NCBI GenBank assembly: GCA_017306415.1
Contig: JAFKIL010000001.1
Location: forward strand, 868,001 to 932,000
DNA: 64,000 nucleotides
Source of the DNA: Microbacterium sp.
GTDB taxonomy: Bacteria > Actinomycetota > Actinomycetes > Actinomycetales > Microbacteriaceae
Reading direction: 5' to 3'
Shown: one piece after another, positions 1 to 9,294 of the stretch
How the letters are laid out: each line of letters begins with the position of its first letter
Numbering within the stretch: position 1 is the stretch's first letter
Notes under the pieces: model-generated
Told to the model about the DNA's origin: nothing
Database searches by the model: none
What the model saw: only the letters and a program-made list of their open reading frames with translations
Translations under genes and position numbers: made by a program

Positions 1-553
1 GGAAGTAGTACGGGACCCAGTGGTCGGCCGACGCCCCGCGCACGGCGAACACCACGGCGAGCCAGGCCAGCGGATGCAGCAGCCACAGGGGCACGGACGA
101 CCACGCGACCGGGGCTCGCGGCGGCAGCACCACCCACCACACCGCGGCTGCCAGCGGACTCAGCGCATGCAGCACGAGGTCGCCGCCGCCGTCGTGCAGG
201 AGAAGACCGTACACGATGCCGGTGATGGCGAGATCGACCGTCGCGAGCCCACGGAGCGACTCGATCCCCGCCGACGGCGCGCGCCCGCGCAGGAGGGCGG
301 TGGTACAGAGGACGAGCACGACGAGGAAGAGCACGTTCGACTGCACCGTGAAGTAGAGGAGCGGGCGGATCGCCCCGAACGGCACCTGCGCGCCCATGTT
401 GCCGAACCAGGGCAGCAGCGCGGCCCCGACCAGCAGAGCGACGACCGACAGCACCACGGCGACGACCACCCGCGCGGCGCGTCCTCCGTGCGCGTCGGGC
501 CTGCTGCTGCGCGCGGCCGCACGCGAGGTGACGGGGACGACGTTCGTCGGCAA
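1..553 (-). CDS. Pr6Pr-type integral membrane protein, 3' end outside window
   Basis: An open minus-strand frame runs without a stop from about 553 to the left edge, giving 184 visible codons. The product is very hydrophobic, with about five membrane segments, a conserved-looking 'LYFTVQSNVLF' stretch, then 'GIVYGLLLH' and 'WLLHPLAWLAVVF'. This spacing of aromatic and His residues resembles the Pr6Pr (FAR-17a/AIG1-like) membrane proteins common in Actinobacteria; their function is unknown. The start is a choice: TTG at 553 follows GGGAGG by five bases, but GTG at 589 is also in frame. The C-terminus and the stop lie outside the window. Family membership is inferred from recognition only. Confidence 0.65.
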   Translation of the reverse strand, partial: MPTNVVPVTSRAAARSSRPDAHGGRAARVVVAVVLSVVALLVGAALLPWFGNMGAQVPFGAIRPLLYFTVQSNVLFLVVLVLCTTALLRGRAPSAGIESLRGLATVDLAITGIVYGLLLHDGGGDLVLHALSPLAAAVWWVVLPPRAPVAWSSVPLWLLHPLAWLAVVFAVRGASADHWVPYYF

Positions 554-678
554 CAGACCTCCCGGAGCGGTGCCGACGACCCACTCCACCGGGAGGAGGC
601 TCGCCGGCGAGGAAAGAGGACCTTCGAAGCCGATGCTCTCACATCCGCCGACGACGGGCGAGTGCGCTCGCAGGGGTA

Positions 679-849
679 TCAGTTGGATGCGAGGACCGGG
701 ACCACGACGGCACGGAACTCCGCGCACGAGCGGATGTCGCACAGCGAGCACTCGGTGCCCTTGCGGTAGTGCTCGTGGGCGTCGCGGCCGTGACCGCACT
801 CGCACACGTCGGATGCGACCATCGCGTCCGTCCGCTTCGACTTGCGCAT
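679..849 (-). CDS. Small zinc-ribbon-like protein (56 aa)
   Basis: This is a 56-residue, Lys/Arg-rich N-terminal protein with a compact Cys/His cluster: 'CECGHGRDAHEHY' followed by 'CSLCDIRSC'. Such a CxC...H...H...CxxC arrangement is typical of a small metal-binding fold, so zinc binding is likely. ATG at 849 is preceded by a GGGGGAG Shine-Dalgarno run; a longer reading to 900 adds only low-complexity residues. I do not recognise a named function. It stands alone, divergent from the polysaccharide operon that begins about 320 bases away. Confidence 0.6.
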   Translation of the reverse strand: MRKSKRTDAMVASDVCECGHGRDAHEHYRKGTECSLCDIRSCAEFRAVVVPVLASN

Positions 850-1172
850 GCTCCGTCTCCCCCTCGTCGCCGGCTCACCCCATGGCTCGGCTGACCCCAT
901 CTTCCTCCGTATTCCTGGGAAATGCGCGTGGATTTGTCCCCCTTAATTCACGATCCGTGTCCCCCAAAAAGGTAATCAGGTCGAACATCCTCGGTTACCC
1001 ACCCGAAACACAACCTGAGGATCGTCGAAGTCAGGACGAGAGGCCCCGGCCTTCCGCCCCGGACCACCATCATCGGCTGCACCACCAACGCAACTCCCCC
1101 ACCGCCGCCCCCAGCGGCAGTCAGCGAAGGCGCCGGCAGCATGGCTGTCCGGTGTCGCCGGAAGGATGCATC
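850..1172. other. Intergenic leader region of the polysaccharide operon
   Basis: No gene is supported in these 323 bases. The segment at about 905-1020 is clearly less GC-rich than its surroundings and contains two direct copies of TGTCCCCC at 935-942 and 958-965, which could be a protein-binding site. It separates the divergent small zinc-ribbon gene from the polysaccharide operon and must hold the promoters for both. No convincing -35/-10 pair could be fixed. Confidence 0.4.
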
Positions 1173-1976
1173 GTGACCCACCTGGAAGACCGCGAACCGA
1201 CCGTCAGCATCATCGTCCCCGCCCGGAACGAAGCGAAGAACCTCGAGATCGTCCTGCCGCAGCTGCCGGACGTGCACGAGATCATCGTCGTCGACGGACA
1301 CTCCGTCGACGGCACGCCCGACGTGGCCCGCCGGGTCCGCCCCGACGCGCAGGTCATCACGCAGACCCGAAAAGGCAAGGGCAACGCGCTCGTCTGCGGC
1401 TTCGAGCAGGCGACCGGCGACATCATCGTGATGTTCGACGCCGACGGGTCGGCGGACGCCGCCGAGATCCCCCGGTTCGTCGCGGCGCTCATCGCCGGCG
1501 CCGACGTGAGCAAGGGCAGCCGGTTCCTCCCCGGCGGCGGGAGCGAGGACATCACGCCCCACCGGAGGATGGGCAACCTCCTCCTCAACGGCATGACCAA
1601 CCTCCTGCTGGGCACCCGGTACTCCGACCTCTGCTACGGCTACAACGCGTTCTGGCGCCGCATCCTCGACGACCTCGACCTGCCGTCGAGCCGGCTCGTC
1701 GCCCCCGACGGGCAGATGCTGTGGGGCGACGGGTTCGAGATCGAGACCCTCCTGAACTGCCGGTTCGCCGAGAACCGGCTCACCGTCGTCGAGGTGCCGA
1801 GCGTGGAGCTCCTGCGCATCCACGGCGAGAGCAACCTGAACGCCGTCAGCGACGGGCTCCGCGTGCTCAAGACCGTGCTCGACGAGCGGCTCAACTTCCG
1901 CTCGCGCCGGACGCTGGCGGATGCGCGGGCGACGGTCCCGCCGCGGATGGACGAGCACGAAGTCGCGATCGGCTGA
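1173..1976 (+). CDS. Glycosyltransferase family 2, first gene of polysaccharide operon
   Basis: A 267-residue GT-A fold glycosyltransferase. The N-terminus has the family pattern 'VSIIVPARNE', then 'IIVVDGHSVDGT' and the metal-binding 'MFDADGS' (DAD at residues 89-91). The later 'LLLGTRYSDLCYGYNAF' resembles polyprenyl-phosphate hexosyltransferases of the DPM1 type. It is probably cytoplasmic or membrane-associated and transfers a sugar from a nucleotide donor to a lipid carrier; the actual sugar cannot be read from sequence. GTG at 1173 is chosen because GGAAGGA lies six bases upstream; the reading frame extends further upstream, but that part is low-complexity Arg/Pro/Ser. It is the first gene of a run of eight closely spaced or overlapping genes. 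Confidence 0.85.
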   Translation: MTHLEDREPTVSIIVPARNEAKNLEIVLPQLPDVHEIIVVDGHSVDGTPDVARRVRPDAQVITQTRKGKGNALVCGFEQATGDIIVMFDADGSADAAEIPRFVAALIAGADVSKGSRFLPGGGSEDITPHRRMGNLLLNGMTNLLLGTRYSDLCYGYNAFWRRILDDLDLPSSRLVAPDGQMLWGDGFEIETLLNCRFAENRLTVVEVPSVELLRIHGESNLNAVSDGLRVLKTVLDERLNFRSRRTLADARATVPPRMDEHEVAIG

Positions 1977-1980
1977 GCCG

Positions 1981-2937
1981 ATGACGATCAGCGTCATCGT
2001 CTGCGCCTACACGATGGACCGGTGGGATCAGCTCGAACTGGCGATCGGATCCCTCGAACGCCAGGATGCGCCGCACGAGGTCATCCTGGTCTCCGACCAC
2101 AACGACGAGCTGTACACCCGTGCGGTGGACCGGTGGCCCGGCGTCCGGGTGCTCGCCAACGACGGACCGCGCGGGCTGTCCGGCGCCCGCAATCGCGCAC
2201 TGCGGGAGGCGAACGGCGACGTCGTCGCCTTCCTCGACGACGACGCGTGGGCGGATGCGTCCTGGCTGGCACATCTCGCGCGTCCGTTCGAGGATCCTCG
2301 CGTGGTGGCGGTGGGCGGCTCTGCCACGCCGATCTGGCCGGGCGCCGAGCCGGCCGTCGTGCCCCCCGAGCTGCGGTGGGTCGTCGGCTGCACCTACCGG
2401 GGGCAGCCCACGGTCCGGTCCGAGGTGCGCAACGTCATGGGCTGCTCGATGGCGTTCCGGCGCGCGCCGCTGCTCGCGATCGGCGGGTTCAATCCGGACA
2501 CGGGCCGGATCGGCGCGCTCCCCGTCGGCTGCGAGGAGACGGAGGCGTGCATCCGGCTGCGCCAGGCGGATGCCGGTCGGGTGATCCTGTTCGAGCCTGC
2601 CGCGGTCGTGCATCACCACGTCAGCGCCGACCGCGTGCGCCTCCGGTACGTGCTGCGCCGGAGCTGGTGCGAGGGGATCTCGAAGGCGGCGATCTCGCGC
2701 ACCGTCGGCGCCAAGGATTCGCTCGGGGTGGAGACGGACTACGTCCGCAGCACGATCGCGCGCGGCATCCTGACGTCGCTCGGCCGCGGGCCACGCGGAT
2801 GGGCGGGCGCCGCGGCGATGGGGCTGTCGGTCACGATGGCGGGCGCCGGTCTCATCCGCGGATCACTGACCCGCCCCACGAGGACCGCCCGCCCCGGCAC
2901 GGTGTCCGCACCCGCGTTCACCGGTGCGGACGCGTAG
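1981..2937 (+). CDS. Glycosyltransferase family 2
   Basis: A 318-residue GT2 enzyme: 'ISVIVCAYTMDRW' at the N-terminus, 'GLSGARNRAL' at about 65-74 and the metal site 'AFLDDDAW' (DDD at 86-88). 'GCEETEACIRL' near residue 180 corresponds to the catalytic-base ED/ET region of this family. It starts four bases after the previous stop, so translation is probably coupled. The C-terminal part (beyond about residue 240) is amphipathic or hydrophobic and may hold the protein at the membrane. It probably adds one sugar of the repeat unit; donor and linkage cannot be told. Confidence 0.85.
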   Translation: MTISVIVCAYTMDRWDQLELAIGSLERQDAPHEVILVSDHNDELYTRAVDRWPGVRVLANDGPRGLSGARNRALREANGDVVAFLDDDAWADASWLAHLARPFEDPRVVAVGGSATPIWPGAEPAVVPPELRWVVGCTYRGQPTVRSEVRNVMGCSMAFRRAPLLAIGGFNPDTGRIGALPVGCEETEACIRLRQADAGRVILFEPAAVVHHHVSADRVRLRYVLRRSWCEGISKAAISRTVGAKDSLGVETDYVRSTIARGILTSLGRGPRGWAGAAAMGLSVTMAGAGLIRGSLTRPTRTARPGTVSAPAFTGADA

Positions 2938-4281
2938 GTGGCCATGACCCGCCTCGAGGCTCCCCCGCCGCCGGTCCTCGCCACGGGCGCGCCGGCGGCC
3001 ACCCGGGGGCGGATCACGCGGGACTCGCTCTGGCTCGTCGGCGGGTTCGGCGCCACCGCCGGAGTGGGGTTCGTGTTCTGGATGGTCGCAGGGGCGACCC
3101 TCACTCCGCACGAGCTCGGCGTCGACGCCTCGATCGTCTCCGCGTTCAGCGCGGCGGCGACCTTCGCCTCCATCGGCACGGGAAGCGCGCTCATCGTCAT
3201 GCTCCCCCGCAGCGGCACTGCCGCGCGTCGCCTGGTGTCGCATTCCGTCGTCGCGACGAGCGCGATCGCGACGGTCACCGGCATCGTCGCGGGAGTCCTC
3301 GTCGCCATCGTCCTCCCGGTCGACCTGCCCGCGGCGTGGACGATCGCGATCGTCGCCGTCAGCACCGTGGTGTGGGCCCTGTTCAACCTCCAGTCCCAGG
3401 CGCTGGTCGGGGTCGGCGACGCACGGGCGACCCTTCTCGTCAACGGCTCGGCCACGCTCGCCAAGCTCGCGCTGCTCCTCGTGTTCGCGATCGTCCTCGT
3501 CAGGCTGCCGCATCCTGTCGTCGTCGCGACCGTCGCCCCCGCCGCCGTGGCCACCGCGATCAGCATCGGCGTGATCGTCTCCCGGGGCACCCGAGCCGAG
3601 GCCCGGGCTCGCCCCCTCGTCGTGTGGGAACGGGCCCGGGCGCACGCGTTCCACGCCTTCGCCGCGCAGAACACCGCCGCCGTGGGGATCGTCCTCGCCG
3701 CGGGCAGCTCGCTCGCCTTCGTGGTGACCGCCCTCTCCGTCCCCGCGCAGGGCGCGGTGTTCGCGATCGCGTTCCAGTTCAGCGCCGCCCTCGACCTCGT
3801 CGGCGTGGGCGTCGCCACCGCGCTGGCCCGCGCCGCCGCCGACGACCCGACCACCGACCGTCGGATCGTCCGCGGATTCGCCGCCCGCGTCGCCGCGATC
3901 GCGCTCCTGGTCGGGGGCGCCATGACGGCGGCGACCCCGGTGCTGTTCGGGCTGTTCGGCAAGGGCTACGATCCCGCGTACGCGGCGGGCGTGGTGGGCG
4001 TGCTCCTCGCCGCGAGCGTCATCCGACCCGGATTCGACATGTGGTCGGCCCGGATGCGGGCAGCCCGCCGTGTCACGCCCGTGCTCTGGGCGAACGCCAC
4101 CTACGTGGCCCTGTTGCTGGCCCTCGTCGTCGTGCTGGTCCCCCGGTGGGGGGCGCTCGGCGCGGCCACGGCGGTGACTGCGAGCGCCCTGTGGCTCGCC
4201 GTCGTCGGCGCCGTCGGCATCCGGCGACTCGGCCGCACGTCCCTCTCCCCGCGAACGGCATCGGAAGGCGGAACGACATGA
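2938..4281 (+). CDS. Polysaccharide flippase-like membrane protein (MOP superfamily)
   Basis: A 447-residue protein with roughly twelve to fourteen hydrophobic segments starting near 'SLWLVGGFGATAGVGFVFW', the look of Wzx/PST-type lipid-linked oligosaccharide flippases. Such proteins move polyprenyl-linked sugar units across the membrane. GTG at 2938 directly abuts the previous stop; ATG at 2944 is an alternative start. Its last codons overlap the next ATG by four bases. A second flippase-like gene (7663-9294) lies in the same operon, so one of them may instead be a membrane scaffold or act on a different carrier-linked substrate. Confidence 0.8.
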   Translation: MAMTRLEAPPPPVLATGAPAATRGRITRDSLWLVGGFGATAGVGFVFWMVAGATLTPHELGVDASIVSAFSAAATFASIGTGSALIVMLPRSGTAARRLVSHSVVATSAIATVTGIVAGVLVAIVLPVDLPAAWTIAIVAVSTVVWALFNLQSQALVGVGDARATLLVNGSATLAKLALLLVFAIVLVRLPHPVVVATVAPAAVATAISIGVIVSRGTRAEARARPLVVWERARAHAFHAFAAQNTAAVGIVLAAGSSLAFVVTALSVPAQGAVFAIAFQFSAALDLVGVGVATALARAAADDPTTDRRIVRGFAARVAAIALLVGGAMTAATPVLFGLFGKGYDPAYAAGVVGVLLAASVIRPGFDMWSARMRAARRVTPVLWANATYVALLLALVVVLVPRWGALGAATAVTASALWLAVVGAVGIRRLGRTSLSPRTASEGGTT

Positions 4282-5894
4282 CCACCCTCACCCTGCACCC
4301 CGCGATGCCGCTCCTCGGCCCGGCGGACCCGGACGCGTCGATCTGGGTCGGCGCCGTGGACGTCGCCGACCTCGCGGTCGCGGACGGTTCCGTGGCGCTC
4401 GTCGATGCCGCGGACTTCTCCCACGCCCGGCTCCTGGTCCGCGACGGGCGCGCCGTGCGCGGCTACGTCTCGCTCCCCGTCGCCGGGGGCACCGTGAGCG
4501 CGGTCGCGCTGCGGTCGGCGACAGACGACCTGCCGCCCGCCCCCCGGACCCCCGTGCCCGAGCCGGAGCCGATCACGGTGGTCCTGTGCACGCACGAACG
4601 CCCCGACTCCCTCCGCGCGGCGCTCAGGTCGATCGCCGCCCTGGACTACCCGCACCTCGAGACGGTCGTCGTCGACAACGCGCCCCGCACCTCGTCCACG
4701 CGCGACCTCATCGCGGCCGAGTTCCCGGACTTCCGGTACGTCGTCGAGGAGCGGAAGGGGCTGTCGTTCGCCCGCAACGCCGGGCTCGCAGCCGCGAGGT
4801 ACCCGATCGTCGCGTACACCGACGACGACACCCTCGCCGACCCGCAGTGGCTGTGGGGCATCATGGCCGGCTTCGCGCGCGGCGACGACGTGGCGTGCGT
4901 GACCGGCGTCGTCCCGAGCGGTGAGCTGCGCAACGCGATCCAGTGCTACTTCGACGCCCGGGTGAGCTGGTCGAAGCTCACCGCCGAGCGCGTGTTCCGG
5001 ATGAGCGAGCCGCCCGCCGATCTGCCCATGTTCCCTTTCTGCGTGGGCGAGTACGGCACGGGAGCGAACTTCGCCGTGCGCCGCGACGTCGCCCGCGCAC
5101 TCGGATCCTTCGACACCGCGCTCGGCGCGGGCACCGAGACGCAGGGCGGTGAGGACCTGGACCTCTTCGCACGGGTGGTCTTCGCCGGGTACGCCATCGC
5201 CGTCGAACCGTCGGCCGTCATCTGGCACCGGCACCGCGACGACGTGGACGCCCTCCGCTCGCAGGCGGTCGGGTACGGCCGCGGGCTCGGCGCGTGGCTC
5301 GCGACGGTGGCCCTCCGGCCACGCATGCTGGGCGCCGCCTTCGTCCGGGCGCCGCGGGCCCTCGCCCGCCTCATCGACAAGCCCATGTCGACCGTCGACG
5401 CCGGAGGGGCCGCCACTCCGGCCCTGGACGACGAGCTCCAGGCGGTGGGACGCCTTGAGCTGCGCAGCGTGCTCGGCGGCCCCGGCGCGTACTACCGCGA
5501 GCTCCGTCGCCAGCAGGAGTCCGAGGGGCGGACGACACCGACAGGGCTCCCGCCCGAGCGCCGGTCGGCCTTCGGGCAGTTCTGGGGACTCGTCGCCGTG
5601 GTGGCGGCGGTCGCCGGTCTCCTGGCACTCATCCCCTCTCCCCCGTGGGTGCGTCTGCCCCTCGTGCTCCTCTTCGTCCTCGCCGGCCCGGGTGCGGTGC
5701 TGCGCGCGTGGGTCCCCCTGCCGCCCTTCTTTGCGCCGATGGTGGTGCCCGCGGTCGGCGTCGCGCTCGTCATCCTGGTCACGACGGCGATGGCGTTCAC
5801 CGCACTGTGGAGCCCGGCGATATCGCTCCTCGCGATGGGCATGGCCGTGCTGGGTGCGGGAGTCCTGACCCTTCGCGCGAAGGCGGTGTCATGA
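4278..5894 (+). CDS. Glycosyltransferase family 2 with C-terminal membrane segments
   Basis: A 538-residue protein. Residues 1-95 form a small N-terminal domain I do not recognise. A GT2 domain follows: 'ITVVLCTHERPDSL' at about 99-112, 'GLSFARNAGL' at 161-170 and the metal site 'AYTDDDTLAD' (DDD at 182-184), with 'GGEDLDLFARV' as the probable catalytic-base region. Residues from about 430 onward contain three or four membrane helices, so the enzyme is anchored. The start ATG overlaps the previous stop (ATGA), showing translational coupling. The acceptor is probably the lipid-linked intermediate made by the upstream enzymes. Confidence 0.85.
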   Translation: MTTLTLHPAMPLLGPADPDASIWVGAVDVADLAVADGSVALVDAADFSHARLLVRDGRAVRGYVSLPVAGGTVSAVALRSATDDLPPAPRTPVPEPEPITVVLCTHERPDSLRAALRSIAALDYPHLETVVVDNAPRTSSTRDLIAAEFPDFRYVVEERKGLSFARNAGLAAARYPIVAYTDDDTLADPQWLWGIMAGFARGDDVACVTGVVPSGELRNAIQCYFDARVSWSKLTAERVFRMSEPPADLPMFPFCVGEYGTGANFAVRRDVARALGSFDTALGAGTETQGGEDLDLFARVVFAGYAIAVEPSAVIWHRHRDDVDALRSQAVGYGRGLGAWLATVALRPRMLGAAFVRAPRALARLIDKPMSTVDAGGAATPALDDELQAVGRLELRSVLGGPGAYYRELRRQQESEGRTTPTGLPPERRSAFGQFWGLVAVVAAVAGLLALIPSPPWVRLPLVLLFVLAGPGAVLRAWVPLPPFFAPMVVPAVGVALVILVTTAMAFTALWSPAISLLAMGMAVLGAGVLTLRAKAVS

Positions 5895-7666
5895 CCACGA
5901 CCGTCTCGCGGCCGGCCCTCAGCCCGGCGCTCCCGTCGGCCCCGCGGAGGCCCCGGCGCACGGCACGACCATGGGCCGTCCCTGCGGTGCTCGCCCTGGT
6001 CGCGGTGGTGTGCTGGCTGGTCGCGCTGCCCTCGCTCCGCTCGGCGTCGTACAGCGGCTTCGGGCTCCTCTTCGCCGGCAGCCCCCTCTTCGCCGTCTCG
6101 ATCGCGCTCATCGCCGTCGCCTTCGTCCTCGCGATCGCGCGGCGGACGTGGCGGGTGGCGGGCCTGGCCCTCATCCTGTCCGTCCTCATCCTTCGCCTCC
6201 CGACGGCGCTGGCCACCACCGAGCCGCTCTACTCGTGGACCTACAAGCACTTCGGCGTGATCGACTACATCCAGACCCACGGCGGCCTGGCACAGGGCGT
6301 GGACATCTACCAGGAGTGGCCCGGCGCGTTCAGCTTCTTCGCGTGGCTCAACACGCTCACCGGCACGACCAACGAGCAGGTCGCGCTGTGGTTCACCGTG
6401 AGCGTGCAACTGGTGCTCGCGGGGTCCGTCTATCTGCTCGCGCGATCCCTCGGGCTGAGCGTGGGCGCGGGTCTCGTGGCGGGCTACATCGCCCAGGCGG
6501 CGAACTGGGTCGGCCAGGACTACCTGTCCCCGCAGGCGCTCGCGTTCGCTCTCGGCACCGTCGTCCTCGCGCTGATGCTCGCCTCGCCGCGCTCACGCGC
6601 CGCCGCGTGGATCGGCCTCGCGCTGTTCGTCGCGATCGTCGTGAGCCACCAGCTCACGCCGTACTGGCTGATCGCGGTCGTCCTCGTGCTCACGCTGCTC
6701 GGCCGTCTGCGTCCGCGGTACATGATCGTGCTGTTCATCGTGATCGCGGTCGGGTACATGCTGCTGCACCTGCAGACCGTCCTGCAGTTCGGCAACCCGC
6801 TCAACCTCGATCTCGCCCAGAACGTGCAGACGGTGCAACGGGGCACCGAGCCGAGCGCGGGTCAGAGATTCTCCTCGTGGGGATCGCGCCTCACGGTGGT
6901 GCTCGTCTGCGGGGGCACCGCCGCGATCCTCGTCACGCGCCTCATCCGCCATCGCTCGCAGTGGCGCGAAACCGTCGCCCTCGGGGCCATCGCCTTCTCC
7001 TCGGGCCTCATCCTGGGCGGCCAGAGCTACGGAGGCGAGGCGGTGCTGCGGGTGTTCCTGTACGCGCTCCCCGGATGCGCCATCGTGCTCGCCCCGGTGA
7101 TCGAGCGCGCGCTCACCGGTGGGGTCGCACGGGCGACACGGCTCGTCAGGATGAGCACGGCAGTGGCCATCACCGCGGTGACGCTGATGTCCGCCCAGGC
7201 CTACTACGGGGCCTGGTTCGCGAACTACATCACGCCGGAGTCCGTGCGGGTGAGCACCGAGCTGCTCGAGGAGGAGCCCGTCAACACCCTCACGATCGGC
7301 GTCGCTCCCGGGGCCCCCGGTCGGCTGGTCGCCCGGTACGTCGAGTTCGTCGAGGCCCACCGTGAGTTCGACGCGGGCGTCGACACGTGGATCAACGCGT
7401 GGCCGGGCTGGAAGGACTACGACTTCCGGGATCCCACCAAGTTCCATGACCTCACGACGAGGCTCATCGCAACCGATCAGCCGACGACGGTGATCATCAC
7501 CGAGCAGATGCTCTACTACAGCGAGTACTACGGCATCTTCGAGCCCGGATCCCTGGAACGGTTCCGCGACATCCTGCTGAACGACCCGCGCTGGCGGCTC
7601 GTGCACCGGACCCCGGATCTGCTGATGTTCCGGCTCCAGATGGATGCGTCGGGGTCATTCGGATGA
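5891..7666 (+). CDS. Polytopic membrane protein, GT-C-like, of polysaccharide operon
   Basis: A 591-residue protein with about eleven to thirteen membrane helices and a C-terminal extracytoplasmic-looking domain of roughly 120 residues ('GVAPGAPGRLVARYVEF...'). An early loop between helices carries acidic and aromatic residues ('YIQTHGGLAQGVDIYQEWPG'), and 'VGQDYLSPQALAF' sits in a later loop. This layout resembles GT-C glycosyltransferases or O-antigen ligase/polymerase-like proteins, but no diagnostic motif is seen. It may polymerise or transfer the glycan at the outer face of the membrane. ATGA overlap with the upstream gene places it firmly in the operon. Confidence 0.65.
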   Translation: MTTTVSRPALSPALPSAPRRPRRTARPWAVPAVLALVAVVCWLVALPSLRSASYSGFGLLFAGSPLFAVSIALIAVAFVLAIARRTWRVAGLALILSVLILRLPTALATTEPLYSWTYKHFGVIDYIQTHGGLAQGVDIYQEWPGAFSFFAWLNTLTGTTNEQVALWFTVSVQLVLAGSVYLLARSLGLSVGAGLVAGYIAQAANWVGQDYLSPQALAFALGTVVLALMLASPRSRAAAWIGLALFVAIVVSHQLTPYWLIAVVLVLTLLGRLRPRYMIVLFIVIAVGYMLLHLQTVLQFGNPLNLDLAQNVQTVQRGTEPSAGQRFSSWGSRLTVVLVCGGTAAILVTRLIRHRSQWRETVALGAIAFSSGLILGGQSYGGEAVLRVFLYALPGCAIVLAPVIERALTGGVARATRLVRMSTAVAITAVTLMSAQAYYGAWFANYITPESVRVSTELLEEEPVNTLTIGVAPGAPGRLVARYVEFVEAHREFDAGVDTWINAWPGWKDYDFRDPTKFHDLTTRLIATDQPTTVIITEQMLYYSEYYGIFEPGSLERFRDILLNDPRWRLVHRTPDLLMFRLQMDASGSFG

Positions 7667-9294
7667 GGGCGCGCGAGGCCGTGGGACCGCACCTCGGGAA
7701 CGGCACGCCGCCACCCCCGGCTCCGGCCGCGCGCGAGCCGCGGATGGGGCGCTCCATCGTCACGACCTACGCGGCGAGGTTCGCGTCGATCGTCGCCTAT
7801 GTCGCGCTCCTCCCCATCGTGCTCCACACGTTCGGAGCCGACGCGTACGGCGTCTACGTGCTCACGGTCTCGGTGGGGGCGCTGTTCCAGCAGGATCTCG
7901 GGATCGGGGATGCCACGACCCGGTTCATCGCCGTGGCCGCGGGAGCGCGCGATCCGGAGCGGATGCGACGGATCGCGTCGGCGAGCTGGGCGTTCTACCT
8001 CGTCATCGCGGTGGTGATGTCGCTCGCCACGGCGCTCGCCTTCGCCTTCACGCTCACGCATGCCAAGGACGTGCCCGCCGATCTGCACGCGACGGGCTGG
8101 ATTCTTGCGGCTCTGGGAGTGGCCAACGTCTTCTGCATGCTGATCTTCTCGACCAACCGTCAGATCCTGGGCGGCCTCGGCCGCCTCGACGAGGTGAACT
8201 ACCTCCTCATCGGGCAGGCCGCGCTGCGCATCGTGCTGACCGTCGCGGTGTGCCTGACGGATCTCGGGATCGTCGCGGTCGGTGCCGTCGACCTCGCGGC
8301 CACGCTCGCCTTCGGCGTCGTCTCGTTCCTGCTCCGCCATCGGCGCGCGCGCGATGTGCGCCCCACCTTGCGCGGCTTCGAGTGGCGTGTCTTCCGTGAG
8401 CTGTTCGGGGTCAGCGCGCAGCTGATGGTGCTGGGCGTGGCCTCCGTCGTCATCATGCAGGTCGGCGGCATCCTCACGGCCGTGCTCCTGCCCATCGCGT
8501 TCACGGCCGTGTACGCGGCCGCCCAGCGCGTGTTCCTCCTCGTCAAGGAGGTCACGAACTCGCTGTCGATCGCGGTGCTGCCGACGGCGTCGATGCAGTT
8601 CGGCGAGGCCGACCACCGCGGCAACGCCCGACTGTACCTGCGGGGCACCACCCTCGCGAACATCCTGATGACCCTCGTGCTCGTGCCCGTCCTCGCTTTC
8701 CTGCCGCAGATCATGCAGTGGTGGATCGGGCCGCCCGGCATCCAGGCCGCACTCGTGGCGCAGATCCTGATCGTGTCGATGTTCGCGAACAACAATCACG
8801 TTCTGGGCATCCCCATCCTCACGGCCCAGGGCTCCGTGCGCGGCTACGCCATCCTCCACACCGTCTGGGCCGTCACGGGATGCCTCCTGGCATACGTGCT
8901 CGGCGAGCGGATGGGGATCGCCGGGATCGCGCTGGGCCTGACGATCCCGGTCGTGCTGCTCGAACCGCTGTACATCCGGATCGCGCTGCGGCGGCTGTCC
9001 ATCTCCCTGCGCGCGTTCGTGCTCCGCTGCCTCGTGGCGCCGTTCGCGACGGTGATCCTCCCGGCTGCGGGTCTCATCGCGCTCGGGCGGATGATCGCCT
9101 TCGGTCCCGGCGGAGTCATCGCGCTGAGCGCCGCCTGGGTGGTCGTCGCCGCCGTCGTGTACTGGTTCCTCGGCCTCGACGAGGAGTCACGCACCGTCAT
9201 CCGCCGCGCCTGGGCGGCCGCCCGCCGTGCCGCGCCCGCGGCGCCTGATCAGCGCACCGTCCGAGAGGGGCTCCCCGATGTCGACAACCGCTGA
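7663..9294 (+). CDS. Polysaccharide biosynthesis flippase (Wzx/MATE-like)
   Basis: A 543-residue polytopic protein, with a short Pro-rich cytoplasmic N-terminus and about fourteen membrane helices beginning at 'SIVTTYAARFASIVAYVALLP'. 'FGADAYGVYVLTVSVGALF' and 'DLGIGDATTRFIA' match the typical first helices of oligosaccharide flippases (MOP superfamily). It probably translocates a polyprenyl-linked repeat unit. Start overlaps the previous stop (ATGA). The stop falls after the start of the following gene by 17 bases, again indicating coupling. It is the second such protein of the operon. Confidence 0.85.
   Translation: MRAREAVGPHLGNGTPPPPAPAAREPRMGRSIVTTYAARFASIVAYVALLPIVLHTFGADAYGVYVLTVSVGALFQQDLGIGDATTRFIAVAAGARDPERMRRIASASWAFYLVIAVVMSLATALAFAFTLTHAKDVPADLHATGWILAALGVANVFCMLIFSTNRQILGGLGRLDEVNYLLIGQAALRIVLTVAVCLTDLGIVAVGAVDLAATLAFGVVSFLLRHRRARDVRPTLRGFEWRVFRELFGVSAQLMVLGVASVVIMQVGGILTAVLLPIAFTAVYAAAQRVFLLVKEVTNSLSIAVLPTASMQFGEADHRGNARLYLRGTTLANILMTLVLVPVLAFLPQIMQWWIGPPGIQAALVAQILIVSMFANNNHVLGIPILTAQGSVRGYAILHTVWAVTGCLLAYVLGERMGIAGIALGLTIPVVLLEPLYIRIALRRLSISLRAFVLRCLVAPFATVILPAAGLIALGRMIAFGPGGVIALSAAWVVVAAVVYWFLGLDEESRTVIRRAWAAARRAAPAAPDQRTVREGLPDVDNR

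Noticed and set aside
20-769. A 249-codon plus-strand frame at the left edge
   Set aside because: His/Arg/Asp-rich shadow; the opposite strand encodes a consistent multi-helix membrane protein.
948-1997. A 349-codon minus-strand frame over the first glycosyltransferase
   Set aside because: Composition is typical of an antisense high-GC frame, and the GT2 motifs on the plus strand are complete.
2022-4277. In-frame extension upstream of the GT2 gene at 4278
   Set aside because: This part overlaps two confident genes in another frame and is low-complexity; the ATGA overlap at 4278 is the natural start.
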